The notes beneath the pieces are model-generated. The model was not told where the DNA came from. It did not search any database and was given only the letters and a program-made list of their open reading frames with translations. This document shows positions 21,900 to 35,128 of a DNA stretch of 64,000 nucleotides, one piece after another. The DNA is from Plotosus lineatus (lineage: Eukaryota > Chordata > Actinopteri > Siluriformes > Plotosidae). The stretch lies in NCBI GenBank assembly GCA_024760905.1, contig CM045731.1, positions 25,915,001 through 25,979,000 of the forward strand. Reading direction: 5' to 3'. The position numbers were made by a program, and so were the translations under genes. The number at the start of each line of letters is the position of its first letter. The stretch's first letter is position 1.

Positions 21900-23530
21900 G
21901 GGAATTGGAAAAAAAAAGACACACTATTCCAAATGTTTTCTTTTTCTTTTATAAATCTCGAATATTAACATGGGCGGAGTCATAAACCAAATCCTTCGAT
22001 AAATATTAAACTTCCACAGAAAAAAAAAATTAAATTATTGTAGTTTTTACTGTATCCATTGTTGGTAAAATTATTCACACACTATTTCTTCTTCCATTTC
22101 TCTTCTTTTGTGCTTTTTATAAACAAAGGCTTAATTGGACCCTGCACCAATGCAGATGATCACATTCTGCATCACCACACCTCTACAGATGATGACATTC
22201 TAAGTGGCAAATCCGTTGTGAACTGGACATAGAGATTTCTTTGACATGACCAATCTTTCGTTGACTTACCCCAGTGACTGTGCATAAAACTTCTGAAAGC
22301 TGAAAAATAAACTAAAGCGAACCGCTGAATAATGTGTCCCCAGGTGTGTCAGTGATTCTCTCCTAAGTCCTGATGAGCAACAGTAAACCCTGAGGAGGGT
22401 AATCTTAAACTGAACACAGGCAATTCTTTACCTGTATGAAATAATCTATCCCTCTTTATATTCAGTGTATACAAAAATCAAAAGGTTATTGTTGATCAGC
22501 TGGAACTGTATGGCGTCAACATCTGACCAAAGAGATACAGGAAGTAAACAGTGTGGTAGTGTAAATGTCATTCATGTGAATGTGACACTTTATATTCCAG
22601 TGATTCAAAGATAAGGAGCAAAATAAACACGTTATTGTTTCAATAAGACACCCATAAGACCATGTTTTATTCAAGGAATGTGAAGAAGGACTAAAAAACC
22701 ACCAGAGAGAGTGAGAGAGAGACAGAGACAGAGAGAAAGAGATAGGGAGTTTATATGCAGTGCCATGGCTCAAATAGTAGTTCACGACCAGGACAAGCTC
22801 CCTGGCATCCATCACAGCATTCCAATCTGAGCGTGCATGCATGTGAGATTGAACCCGACGGGACCACACACTGACAGAATACACTCGGCACCAAACTTGA
22901 CACAGTATTACAATTATGCTTTATTTTGACACGCAACATAGCTTGTATTCACATAATGTTATCTCATTCTGTCCACGAACAAAGAATATCACCACTACTC
23001 TGAGCTAAAAAAACAACGAAGTAATATTCTCAAACAGTTGGGCCAGCTGTAAATACCACCTAATCCCATATATGAACTCTAAAGGCACACCTGCCTTCCT
23101 GTTTATAATGGCTGAGGCCCACCCACTCATAGCTGCTCTTATTTCCATATAATGTTATAAAAAAAATAAAATAAAATAAAAAAAACACACACAACCCCTC
23201 AACACTGTTTAAGCAAAGCCGACACTTACAGCCATTTTCATTTCTATACATACATGACTCAGAGTAAAGATAGATAAGTATCCTTTTGTAAAATCTGCTT
23301 GTAAAGTTTGACATTAGCAGCCAATTCTAGGGCCAAACATTGCTTCAATGTTTGTGACATATCAGAACATATTATCAACTTTAAAAATAAAAATCCCTGA
23401 CCAATCTTGTGGGTTTTCCAGCACACTTTAATGAATGACCTTCATATGCCTCTCAAGCTCAAAGCACAGCTGCTGTTATAGAAGTTAATAAAGCAGGTTT
23501 ACTCAGCTCATGGTAAAATGCTGGACTTAA
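21900..23530. other. No gene seen: eva1c intron 1
   Basis: A/T-rich non-coding sequence with short GA-like patches (22705-22740) and no recognisable exon or complete element. Confidence 0.5.
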
Positions 23531-23532
23531 GT

Positions 23533-24090
23533 GGACAATCACTATGATCCCAGCCGACCAAACACTGATAACCATGATCCTATTAAACCACTGATAACCA
23601 TGATCACAGCCGTCCAATCACTGATAACCATGATCCCAGCCGACCAATCACCAATGACCATGATCCCAGCAAACCAATCATTTATAATCAAGATCCCATC
23701 CAACCAATCACCGATAACCATGATCCCAGCCGTCCAATCACTGATAACCATGAGCCCAGCCGACCAATCATTTATAATCAAGATCCCATCCAACCACTCA
23801 CTTATAACCATGATCCCATCCAACCAATCACCGATAACCATGATCCCAGCCGTCCAATCACTGATAACCATGATCCCAGCCGACCAATCACCAATGACCA
23901 TGATCCCAGCAAACCAATCACTGATAACCATGAGCCCAGCCGACCAATCATTTATAATCAAGATCCCATCCAACCACTCACTTATAACCATGATCCCATC
24001 CAACCAATCACCGATAACCATGATCCCATCCGACCAGTCACTGATAACCATGATCCCATCCAAGCAATTACTGATAGACATGATCCAAGC
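23533..24090 (+). repeat. 30-bp minisatellite, about 18-19 units, with 180-bp higher-order period
   Basis: The unit is roughly CCAACCAATCACCGATAACC plus ATGATCCCAT. Because 30 is a multiple of three it stays open on both strands (197 codons plus, 183 minus), giving decapeptide repeats such as ITMIPADQSL. A block of six units recurs with a shift of exactly 180 bp (starting 23741 and 23921). In eva1c intron 1, so the ORFs are probably chance products of the period. Confidence 0.95.
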
Positions 24091-24255
24091 CAACGGACAG
24101 GTGCATTGTTACAATATATTATGACTATATCTGCTGCATTACATGCCGTGCGGTGGCAGTAATAAGTAAGTTATAAATATTGTTTTTCAAGATCTGGTCT
24201 GGAAATGAAGCGTCCATATATTTACATCTGAAACTGGTTACCATGGAAACGCAAA

Positions 24256-27186
24256 TCTTCTTTTCCTTTCAGCTGTCCCCCTTCAGTGGTCGCCACAGCA
24301 AATCATCTGCCTCCATCTCACCCTATCCTCTGCATCTTCTTCTCTTACACCAACTACCTTCATATCCTCCTTCACCACATCCATAAATCTCCTCTTTGGT
24401 CTTTTTCGAGGCCTTCTGCCTGGTAGTTCCAACCTCAGCATCCTACTACCAATATACTCACTATCCCTCCTCTATGCATATCTAAACCATCTCAATTTAG
24501 CCTCTCTGACTTTGTCTCCAAAACCTCTTACACGTGCTGTCCCTCTGATGTACTCATTCCTGATCCTATCCATCCTCATTACTCCCAAAGAGAACCTCAA
24601 CATCTCTGCTACCTCCAGCTCTGCCTCCTGTCTTTTCCCCAGTGCCACTGTTTCTAAACCATACAACATGGCTGGCCTCAACACCGTCTTGTACACTTTT
24701 CCTTTCATTCTTGCCAATACCTTCCGATCACACATCACACCAGACACTTTTCTCCAACTATTCCAACCTGCCTGCACACGCTTCTTCACCTTTTTTCTAC
24801 ACTCTCCATTGCTCTGGATTGTTGATCCAAAGTACTTAAAATCCTCCACTTTCCTTCTCCCTGCTCCCTGTAACCTCACCGTTCCTCTTGAGTCCCTCTC
24901 GTTCACACACATGTATTCTGTCTTACTGAGGCTAACCTTCATTCCTCTCCCTTCCAGGGCATACCTACACCTCTCTAGATTTTCCTGCACTTGTTCTCTA
25001 CTCTCACTGCAGATCACAATGTCATCTGCAAACATCATAGTCCATGGGGAATCTTGTCTAACCTTGTCTGTCAGCCTGTCCATAACCATAGCAAACAAGA
25101 AGGGGCTCAGAGCTGTCCCTTGATGCAGTCCCACCTCCACCTTGAACTCTTCTGTCACGCCTACAGAAAACCTCACCACTGTCTTACATCTCTCATACAT
25201 GTCCTGCACCACTCTAACATACTTTTCTGCCACTCCAGACTTCCTCATGCAGTACCACAGTTCCTCTCTTGGCACCCTGTCATATGCTTTCTCCAGATCC
25301 ACAAAGGCACAATGCAGTGCCCTCTGACCTTCTCTGGACTTCTCTATTAACATCCTCAAAAGCAAACACTGCATATGTGGTGCTCTTTCTTAGAATGAAA
25401 CCAAACTGTTGTTCACAAATGCTGACCTCTGCCCTTAGTCTAGCTTCCACTATTTTTTCCCATAACTTCATCGTATAGCTAATCAACTCTATCCCTTTGC
25501 AGTTGCCACAACTCTGCACGTCTCCCTTGTTCTTAAAAATGGGCACCAGCACACTTCTCCATTCCTCCGGCATCTTCTCATTCTCCAAGACCTTGTTGAA
25601 TGTTCTTGTCAGAAAATCTACTGCTACCTCTCCTAGATAGTTCCATACCTCCATACCATATGTCATCAAAACACACTGCCTTTCCACTCTTCATCCTCTG
25701 CAATGCCCTCCTCACTTCACCCTTACTAATCTTTGCTACTTCCTGGTCCTCAACAGTCACCTCTTCTACTCTTTTTTTCTCTCTCATTTTCCTCATTCAT
25801 CAGCTCTTCAAAGTACCCTTTCCATCTTCCCAGCACACTTCTGTCATCAGTCCATACATTTCCCTCTCTGTTCTCAATAACTCTAACCTGCTCTACGTCC
25901 TTCCCATCTCTATTTCTCTTCTGTGCCAACCTGTATAAATCATTTTCTCCCTCCTTACTGTTCAACTAAGCTATAAGTCATCATATGTCCTCTGTTTGGC
26001 CTTTGACACCACTACCTTCGCCTTACGCTGTCTCTCTGTACTCCTGTTTACTCTCTTCGGTCCGCTCAATGTCCCACTTCTTCTTAGCAAACATCTTCCT
26101 TTGTACACACTCCTGCACTTCCTCATTCCACCACCAAGTCTCCTTATCTACTTTAATTCCAGATTACTCACAAAGTACTCTCCTACCTGTCTCCCTGATC
26201 ACATTAGCTGTGATTACAGCAGATTACACCAGACTGGACATTAGTCCAGTCATCTGGAAGCACTTCCAGACCACCCAAAGCCTGTTTCAATTCCTCCTTG
26301 AAGACAACACGACACTCTTCCTTTTTCAGCTTCCACCACTTTGTCTTCTTCTCTGCCTTTACCTTCTTCACCTTCCACACCATCAGCATCATCCTGCACA
26401 CCACCATCCTATGCTGTTTGGCAACACTCTCACCCACTACTACTTTGCAGTCACTGACTTCCTTCAAATTACACTGCCTACACAAGATATAGTCTATCTG
26501 TGTGCTCAAACCTCCACTTTTATAAGTCACCCGTTGCTCCTGTCTCTTCTGTAAGAAAGTACGTATTCACATCAGCCATTTCCATCCTTTTTGCAAAATC
26601 TATCAACATCTGTCCTTCTGTGTTCCTGTCCTGGATACCAAACCTGCCCATCACTTCCTCATCCCCTCTATTGCCTGCACCAACATGTCCATTAAAGTCT
26701 TCACCAATGACCACTCTTTCACCTCTGGGGGTACTCTACATCACTTCATTTAACTCACTCCAGAACCTCTCCTTCTCTTCTACCTCACATCCTGCCTGTG
26801 GGGCATAAGCACTAACAACATTGAACGTCACACCTTCATTTTCTAACTTGAGACTCATCACTCTGTCTGACACTCTTTTCACTTCTAGAACATTTCTGAC
26901 AAACTCCGCCTTCAAGATGACTCTTACTCCATTTCTTTTCCCATCCACACAATCATTAAACAGCTTAAACCCTGCTCCTAAGCTTCTGGCCTTGCTACCT
27001 TTCCACCTGGTCTCCTGAACACACAGTATACCCACCTTCCTCCTCTGCATCATGTCAGTCAGCTCTCTACCTTTTCCTGTCATAGTTCCAACATTCAAAG
27101 TCCCTACTATCAGTCCTAGACTCATGCCTTTCCTCTTCTCTCTGCATACGAACACGCCTCCCACCTCTCCTTCTTCGAAATACAAA
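24256..27186 (-). mobile_element. RTE-type LINE, about 2.9 kb, frameshifted
   Basis: The order on the minus strand fits an RTE non-LTR retrotransposon. An apurinic endonuclease domain (27185-26736 onward; GTLNVGTMTGKGREL, VQETRWKG, then IGEDFNGHVG) is followed by a linker and a reverse transcriptase (25374-24472) with FVDLEKAYDRVPREEL, GLHQGTALSPFLF and the active-site FADDIVIC. The carboxy end carries RPAMLYGLETVAL. Such endonuclease ORFs are widely mis-annotated as craniofacial development protein 2. At least five frame changes break it, so it is inactive. The 3' end (24256-24320) closely matches the tail of the SINE1 family here, suggesting this LINE mobilises that SINE. Confidence 0.88.
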
Positions 27187-27359
27187 TCAACTGCAGAAAT
27201 TCGAAAATGTCTAACTAACTGTCAAGATTGATAAAGAAATCTTACATAGTTCTCAAGGTCCGGCCCTAAAATGCACACCACCTATATTCTTACATGACAA
27301 ATTAGTTTCTGTGAGGAAACATGATGACAATGTAGTAACATGCAGAAATTACCCAAAAT

Positions 27360-27637
27360 ATCAAAAGGCACTTTAATCTGTTCCAGAGCCTTTTTTGAAA
27401 CCTGCATTTTACATAAATTTAACCGCATTTTACATGTAAAATGCGTGATTCGTTCCAAGGCTTCCAATCCTACCCCCTAAACCTTTTAAAAATTATAAAA
27501 GTATACCTTTTAAGACCTCCTTCTGCTTCAATATCGTACCACTGGTAGACGGGTTTGACCATATTCCTTTGTAATATCACTTGAGCCCGTTTCTTCTTCT
27601 CACTCGCACCGGAAATCACACACATACGCGCGCACAT

Positions 27638-27671
<34 letters not shown>

Positions 27672-28059
27672 CTTCTTAGCAGAGTTATAATCTTACAAAT
27701 GTTTATGGAATGTTAAAAGCCTGAGTCAAGAAATAAAGGATGAAACAGCAGTAACTCTGTGCTTTACACGAAGAGCATCATGGTAGATTCAGCTGCGTCA
27801 TCCCTCCTAGCCAATGGGAGGCCAGCGGGGCGGGATGTTTGAACGTCATTGATGGTAGCGCAGCTCGTGCATTGTTTGAATGGCGCGTTTTAATGTTTAA
27901 ATGGCGCGTTTGAATGTTTGAATGGCGCATTTGAATTTTTAAGATGGCGCTTTCGTAACGTGAACTTGTTTCGTATACAGAGACAAATATTTTTGGAAAA
28001 TGCATTTCGTAACCTGCATTTTTAATTTGGTGAGACTTTTGTAAAGTCAGGTACCACTG
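27360..28059 (+). mobile_element. Tigger-type MITE copy
   Basis: The right end, inverted, reads CAGTGGTACCTGACTTTACA beside TA. The interior shares TTTACATGTAAAATGCGTGA and TTCGTTCCAAGG with other copies. The left end is not clean. It includes a (GT)n tract at 27636-27671 and four related motifs (AATGGCGCGTTT-like) at 27880-27935. Confidence 0.6.
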
Positions 28060-29110
28060 TACACTTCTTAGTAGAAGTAACTGGCAATCCTGATGGTGAA
28101 ATCTAAATTCATTTCTGAGCTTTGGGCCAGCATTGAAACAATTATAGACAAACAGACAGACAGACGGACAAATGTATGACTATATTCCCCACACTGTATG
28201 CCTGCAGAATAAAAATTTAAATGTATCTGTTACTTCATATTGCTTTTGTACTACCTCCAGTCCTTGCTGCTGTCATTTCATTTATTGAAATTTGAATTTG
28301 ATTTGAAAAGTAGTGTTTCTTCATAATAAAAATCCCAAATGGAGTTAAATAACTGGAGTAAAATTCTCAAAGGGACCAAAGGCCCTTGTGTTCTCATCAG
28401 ATGACAGGTCATGTGATAGGTTAAAAGCATTAAGGACAAGAACCTTAATATGCAGTATAGTAGAATATTTGCAGTTTTAATTTACATTAAGGTATTTTAG
28501 CCATATCGCTCCAATAATTAGGGTAATGCAATGCCATTTTGTAAGGATAAACAGGCTTGTAAACAAATCCAAAGTTGTCATGCCCAGCAGCAAAAACAAT
28601 ACTGTACTGGTAATATTAGGTACTAATTTGTGTGTGCATCTTTATCTGTGCAGGAGGGAAACCCCAGTGGAGGGTAATTCCCTCTGTTTAAATGATGCTG
28701 CACTATGATTGGTCAAGAGTGTTCAAGAGTAAATTCCTCACAGGTCTGCAGGAGTGTGAGCGCGAGCGTGCACGCGCACACTCACACACACACACACACA
28801 CACACACGACAGATGGAATGTAGAGAAGGAGACATCTCATCTTTCACAGGAGCCATCGATTTGGCAGAGATGGCAGTGTGTTTCAGACATATCAAAAGGA
28901 AACCCCCACCCTCACGCACACTGTCATGTGTCATATCAAATACTAGCTAGCAAGAAAAGTCATTCCCGCAGCCTTGTTTTCTTCTCCTTCTTTATCTGAT
29001 CTTGCGGTTGTGTTAACACTCACACTGATTCCATCTTTTTATTTAACAGCAGGTTAAACTTCTTCAGGCTGTAACAGTCCACCACTGAATCCTCTCCATT
29101 CTTTTCATTT
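28060..29110. other. No gene seen: eva1c intron 1
   Basis: A/T-rich with a (CA)n tract at 28782-28807. No supported coding sequence. Confidence 0.5.
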
Positions 29111-29114
29111 TATC

Positions 29115-29330
29115 ATGGCGCCTTCATTGTGGCAGAACAAAAGCCACACCCAGTTTACTGAGACTGTACAAAAGCCACACCTTCACTGAGGCTGAACTCA
29201 CAAGCCCCACCCACATCACTGAGATTGAACAAGTCACACCCATTTCACTGCAAAAAAGGCCACACTCATTTCATTTGGACTGATTAAAGGCCACACCTCC
29301 TTCATTGAGACTAACAAAAACCATATGTAC
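29115..29330 (+). repeat. Degenerate tandem repeat, about 36-bp period
   Basis: AAAAGCCACACC-type motifs recur after 'ACTGAGACTG' spacers: CAAAAGCCACACCCAGTTTA, CAAAAGCCACACCTTCACTG, AAGTCACACCCATTTCACTG, AAAGGCCACACCTCCTTCAT. Five to six decayed units. Confidence 0.6.
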
Positions 29331-30194
29331 ATCCCTCTTTCTTGTGGATTGTTAGGCACATTATGATAACTTGCGGTGTTCATTACAGATCAAAATTTTA
29401 TGGGGACAAATTGGCCCCTAGAGAAAAAAAACCTGGGGACATGATCAAAAACTAGGGGTGATAATAACGGGTCAAATTATTATATATTACATTACTCCAA
29501 GAAACTAATTCAGCTATTTTCTGACAGCTCACTGGTAAAAACTGGACCTAAATTAGTAAATACTCCAATGTAATGTATAATAACATTTCACATGATGTAT
29601 CACATATTACTCTATAATTTTAGTGGTAAAGCAAGTTTATTGCTTTGAAGTTTTAATTTTTTATTTTAGCAGATTAAAGGTAACAACACTTCAAGTTAAA
29701 AAGTGGAACAAACTGTTTTTAACACTGTCTGTATTTTAATTTACATCAAGAAAATAGCAGAATTAAACAAAACCAAACATTTAAAAATACTTGGAAGTTG
29801 ACAAAATACAACACAAACTCTTTTCAACCGACAGTAACAGACTTCCAATATTGTAATTCAAAGTTTCAGCTATGCTTTCAGGCTGTTGACAGTATTTTCA
29901 CCTTATTTGCTACAAAAAAATATCCCTGTCTTTCTTTCCCTTCCAAACCTTCAGTGCTAATGTTAGCGATTACAGTCTCAATATGACTAGCAGTAGCAAT
30001 ACTAGCATTTCAAGCGGCCACCCCACTGTCACTAGTGGTAGCTATGCAACTAGTATTATCAGTGATATCACCGGAATTAGATAAATTTGACACTTGGTTA
30101 CTAGCACCCCACATTGTTAATAAATTTCTCTGTTTTGAGCAATGTTTTTTCGTTTTGGACGCCATTTTATGTTTCTATAGTAAACATCAGGGGC

Positions 30195-30556
30195 AGGGGC
30201 AGTGGTGGTCTAGTGGTATAGGGCGCTGGATCGCTGATCCAAAGGTTGGGGTTCGAGTCCCACTCTCCACAAGGTTGCCCCCCCCCCCCCCCCCCCCCCC
30301 CCGTGCAGCTAACTGGGTTATCAAAGGCGGGCCATGTCTGTCACTGTCTATGGTGAGAGGCATGTAAAAGAACCATTGCTGACTTTCGTAAAGAGTCGCT
30401 GCAAAGTCGTCAGTGTGTTTCTGTCCCTTGCGAAAAAGGGTTGTGACAGGAAGGGCAGCCGACGTAAAAACCTCTGCCAAATCAAACGTGCGAATCAGAT
30501 GATTCGCTGTGGTGACTCCCGAGTAAAAGGGAAAAAGCCGAAAGGAAGAGAGACAG
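30195..30556 (+). mobile_element. SINE1 with 25-bp poly-C expansion
   Basis: Full-length plus copy. GTAAACATCAGGGG before it and GTAAATATCAGGGG after it are a near-perfect 14-bp target duplication. The internal C-run that is six to nine bases in other copies is about 25 here (30279-30303). Confidence 0.9.
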
Positions 30557-31183
30557 TAAATATCAGGGGCTGGGTTCATTTTTCGGGATCGTGAACAAGG
30601 GTAGTGTGGGTAAGCACCGGGGCATGCGCATTATATACATGTGTGTTAATTTGGAGCAAAACGAACGCTGTAAAAGTGGATTCTACACTCGTGTGCCCAA
30701 AACGAATGAAGTGCATTGCATCATGTGTTTGCGAAGGAATAGCAGTTGTGATTTGTCAGCCACTGGCCAATCACGTACTATTTTTCATATTACCATCTCT
30801 AAGTGCAACTGTCCTCACCGGCATGATTTACTTAGCATTTCTTTGAAAGATATTAACTTTTAAAATTAAACAATATAATAAACTAGATTTTCCCGGACAT
30901 TTTCTATGCACCCAGCTGACGCACGGACATGTAGTTCAATGGGGACACAGGCACAATTAATGCGCCATTGGCGCAATGGCGCAGCCTGTAATGATCACTG
31001 TAACTTGGTTGATAAATAACAAACACAAACATTGAAATTTTGGGTTCAAAAATGCATTTTATTGTATAACTGAATTTTACCCTATAACATGACTATTACT
31101 ACTATAAAACCTGTAAAGGTACTACACTTCACTGAATTCAACTGGAGGCTGTGAATAAATAGCAGTGCCCTTTGGGGAAAATA

Positions 31184-32048
31184 CCGTATTTAATGTAATA
31201 AGCGCTCTGCTCCAATAAGCCAACCCCCCCCTTACGTCTAATCCATTACGTCTGACACATGTGTACTGGGAGCAAAATCGTAAATCAAACTTCCCAATTC
31301 TATTCGATCAGTCTCTGTAACCGTAAAATGAGGCGTTCACTGCCTGTAAAAGTGAGTTTGCATGGTATTTCAAGACCCCCTGCCACTGGGGAATGTCTAT
31401 AATGTTCATCAGTAACAACACATTTCATTGTTCCTCTTTGCTTTAAAAAACAGGAAAATATTTTGCTGTGTTCTCTTGGTAAATGTCCAACAACTGATCA
31501 ACCATTATAAACTGCTACAGCAAAACTATGGGATGCTTTGAATGAATGGACGGATGAGCCAAATATGCATCTATCAGAAAGTGATGACGAGTATTTTTCA
31601 CCCGATTCTCCTGCTCACTAACTTCATGAATTTACTGAGGTTCCTGGACATATGCTTTTGTTTATGTTTGTGTTGACTTTTGTGGTTTTGTGGTTTGTGG
31701 TTCAACATGGCATGTGCTAAAGTTGACATTCGTTTTGACTGGCTCGATTTTACTTCAGGGAAAATATTTAAGGATTTAAGGGAACAACCAGGAAGGAAAA
31801 GTAAGGGATCTTTTTTTAAATTGTGCTGCTTTCTGTTTATTTTCAGCCTTTATGTAAGTAGTTTGGGTGATACCACAAAATGAACAACGAAAATACCAGT
31901 AAAACTCTTCTATTGTTCTGTTATTATTCATGTTTTCCACCTCGATGGTGATAAGCCCTTACAGTTCCACTCTGCTGGTAACATATTAGTAAACGCCCAC
32001 CCACTCCAAATTTTTAAGCTCCCTGGATGCTTATCACGTTGAATACGG
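31184..32048 (+). mobile_element. TA-flanked DNA element (CCGTATTNNATG family), copy 1
   Basis: Ends CCGTATTTAATGTAATAAGC and, inverted at the right, CCGTATTCAACGTGATAAGC, flanked by TA. Near 31510-31620 one frame reads KLWDALNEWTDEPNMHLSES then DDEYFSPDSPAH and stops, the same acidic tail found in the copy at 50260-51009. This may be the remnant C-terminus of its transposase. Confidence 0.7.
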
Positions 32049-32535
32049 TAACACATTTTTGCTGTTTCAAAAAAGGATGTTTGATCACACTGAAGGTCAG
32101 TTGTGTCTCATCTTCCACTATAAGGAGCCCGAATTAGCTCAGTTTTGTGCACTGCAAGCTTAAATAATCTGATAGCCAATGCTAAACTAATAGCACAACC
32201 ATTCTGTTAAAAAGAAACAAGATGGTGGACGAATGGGACCAAGCTATATCCACGCATGGGTGTGTACTGAAGACGACACTCTGGTAATGTTTGAAACAGA
32301 TAACATGTACAGACGTATTTAGATGCAGCCAAAGAGTATTTCAAGCTAGCTAGCCACAGATGTATTAAATATGACACAGGACAGGTGAGTAGATTGTGGG
32401 GCGAGTGTATGGCCGGAGTATTTATTCAGAGTTCCTCCACAGAACGTGCGGTTGAGGGGAGACTCTAAACTCTCACTTTCACAGCCTGGGATTCAGCGAA
32501 TTACAGTAATTAGAATCTAACACTTAGGATCCGGG

Positions 32536-32537
<2 letters not shown>

Positions 32538-32597
<60 letters not shown>
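32538..32597 (+). repeat. (CA)n microsatellite
   Basis: About 30 CA units in eva1c intron 1. Confidence 0.97.
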
Positions 32598-32599
<2 letters not shown>

Positions 32600-32883
32600 G
32601 AACTGCTGAACCTCAACTACAGTTACCCATATTGAAATTCTTCCACACCCTGATACCATACACACTTACAGACACACAAAAATTTTAAAGTCGGATACTA
32701 AAAGAAATGTTTATGATAAATACGCCATCATTGTGTGTATATATAATAATGCAAATTCTTTATTTAATTAACACACAAAAACTTATTTTAATATCTGCTC
32801 TAAAAGAGGTTACTGAGGTTATTGAATGGGGTGCAGTGGAGTACAACTAAAACTTCTGTTTAGAATCTTAAACTGCTCAAGTA

Positions 32884-33200
32884 CAGTGGTACCTCATCTT
32901 ACGAAAGACCCAACAAACAAAGAATTCAAGTTACAAAATGCATTTATGTAAAATTTCCATCTCTGGATACGAAAAAAATTCACGTTACGAAATGTGCCAT
33001 CTCAAAAACTCAAACAATGCATGAGTTGCTCTCCCAATGGCTATCTTAAAAAGGTATACTTTTATAATTTTTTAAAGGGTTTAGGGGGTAGTATTGGGGG
33101 CCTTGGAACGAATCAGGCCTTTTACATGTAACTTACGAAAAAAATCAGGTTACGAAACCACTTCTGGAACGAATTAATTTCGTAAGGTGAGGTACCACTG
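32884..33200 (+). mobile_element. Tigger-type MITE, 317 bp, complete
   Basis: Ends are CAGTGGTACCTCATCTTACG and its near-inverse CGTAAGGTGAGGTACCACTG, flanked by TA (32882-32883, 33201-33202). It is the shortest clean member of the CAGTGGTACC family here. Confidence 0.85.
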
Positions 33201-33209
33201 TATATAACA

Positions 33210-33796
33210 AAGTCTCAGGTTTCATTAAAAGTTCCTAAAGACTTGTGGTTGAAGGTTCTGGCATCCTGGAAAGATTTCTGAATACCAAAAAGGGCTTTGA
33301 ACATATTTATAGATTCCTGAAAAGGTTCAAAACTTACAAAATGGCTGGTAGTCACTAAAAAGGTTAATGAAAAAAAATCCTGAGTTCCAGGGGGTCTGAA
33401 AGGGATGGTGATTCCGAATTTTTTTTTTAAGTTGATAAGAACTTGAGTTCCTGAAATTGTTCTTGGGGTCATTAAAGCATTCAAATTTTCCAAAAAGAAT
33501 CTGAAAAGAACTTTGCGGTCCTCAGTTCTACTGAAAAGATTTAACGGTCATTAAACATAAACTTTTTGTTGACCAAATTTCATGAAAAAGGCTCATTTTC
33601 TTCAAAATGTTTCTAAGCTCTTAATGATTTTAAATAAGTCAAACTTTCCTAATTTAATGTAATAATTTCTGCATACTGTGGCCATTGACCACAATTACAT
33701 TATGGACCATTCAAAAGATTCATAACACTTTGTAATAAAGCAGCAACAAAGCCGAAAGTACGTTTATACTTCTATCCAATCCTTAAAAAATACATA

Positions 33797-33851
<55 letters not shown>

Positions 33852-33990
33852 CAACAGTAATAACAATAACACCAACAATATAAATAATAACAACAACTGT
33901 GTAAAAATATCATGGACTGTGTTGGAGTGGGGTGGGAGGCATAATCAGCAATCAGTTGTTTTTGTCTGGTCTACTGTTTAATGAGTTCAG

Positions 33991-34059
<69 letters not shown>

Positions 34060-34335
34060 AATTTGATTGACCTTTGACCTCCAGCTATGGCAGCCAGGTG
34101 GGTGAAGAATGCAAGGGAAGAAGAGATGTCCTATAGCTCAGATCTTAAAAAAGGTTCGTGGCTTTCTGAAAGGTTCCTGGATTCCTGACAGTTTATAAAT
34201 AAACAAATAAATTTAGCTCGTATAAATAAGTTGAAGTGATTACAGGATCAAGACACCATCACAGACCACTTACGAGCTATTAGAGTCCAACCACAACCAC
34301 AAACATCTCTCCAATTACACTCAAACTCCCTGTGT

Positions 34336-34392
<57 letters not shown>

Positions 34393-35125
34393 CCTCGTGA
34401 GATGGTGTGCATAGCGTCAGATTCATTTCTTTGATGTGGCTGCAATGAAGTCACAGACGGCTATTAAGAGTTGAGGTGAAAACACAAAACACTTTAAGCA
34501 GCTACATAAGTGTAAGTGAAACACATGTCTTCACCAACTCTGATATAAAAATAAAAGCACCACAAATTGTCAAATCATTAAGCAGTTCATTATGTTTTTG
34601 TCGAATTAGCAACGTTCAGCCCGATAAGCTCCGCCTATGTTAGTTCCCTGTCTGCAGAAAACATCCCGGTCTGAAGCAGGAACTAAAGCACACACAGAAA
34701 CTAGGATAATTTCCTAAAAATTGCTGCAAAGTACCTCAACTCTGGTTCTGGAAAAAAAAGTGTGTGTAAAGGAAATAAATAGAAATTATTCAGAATTTAA
34801 AAAAGACAGAAAAGAAAAATAAAGAAGAAGAAAAATAGACAACAGGGGTCCAGATGCTCCTTCCAAAAGGACCATTTCCTTTCTGGTAACTGAAGTGTGA
34901 CTGACAGGCGGATGGACACCATTCCAAAAGGAGAGACCTAAAAATGTAATGTTCCACAATTTCTGAGAAAAAAAAAAATCCTGGACTCTTAAACAAAAAA
35001 ATGTCTGGGTTCCCAAAATGTTTCTTGAATACTTTTAAGGAGATATCAGCTTCCTATTTTACTGGATCTTGTAAAAAGTTCTCAAAATGTTTTTAAATTG
35101 TTGTAGAGGTTCCTGATAAGGCTCT
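33210..35125 (+). repeat. Dispersed degenerate GGTTCCTGA/AAAGGTTC motif region
   Basis: Short motifs such as GATTCCTGAAAAGGTTC, AAAGGTTCCTGGATTCCTGA and GAGGTTCCTGATAAGG recur irregularly in this A/T-rich stretch, broken by (AAT)n at 33798-33850, (CA)n at 33993-34056 and (GT)n at 34333-34391. It looks like an ancient decayed tandem array. The Tc1 element is inserted at its right edge. Confidence 0.45.
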
Positions 35126-35128
35126 TAT

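Noticed and set aside
23533..24090. CRISPR-like regular repeat array
   Set aside because: Repeats are directly adjacent without unique spacers, and the genome is a vertebrate.
23531..24124. 197-aa and 183-aa ORFs across the minisatellite
   Set aside because: The openness follows from the 30-bp period; the region is intronic, lacks splice or promoter context, and the peptides have no recognisable domain.
24512..25123. 203-aa plus-strand ORF opposite the RTE reverse transcriptase
   Set aside because: It is the antisense shadow of the reverse transcriptase frame and has no family resemblance of its own.
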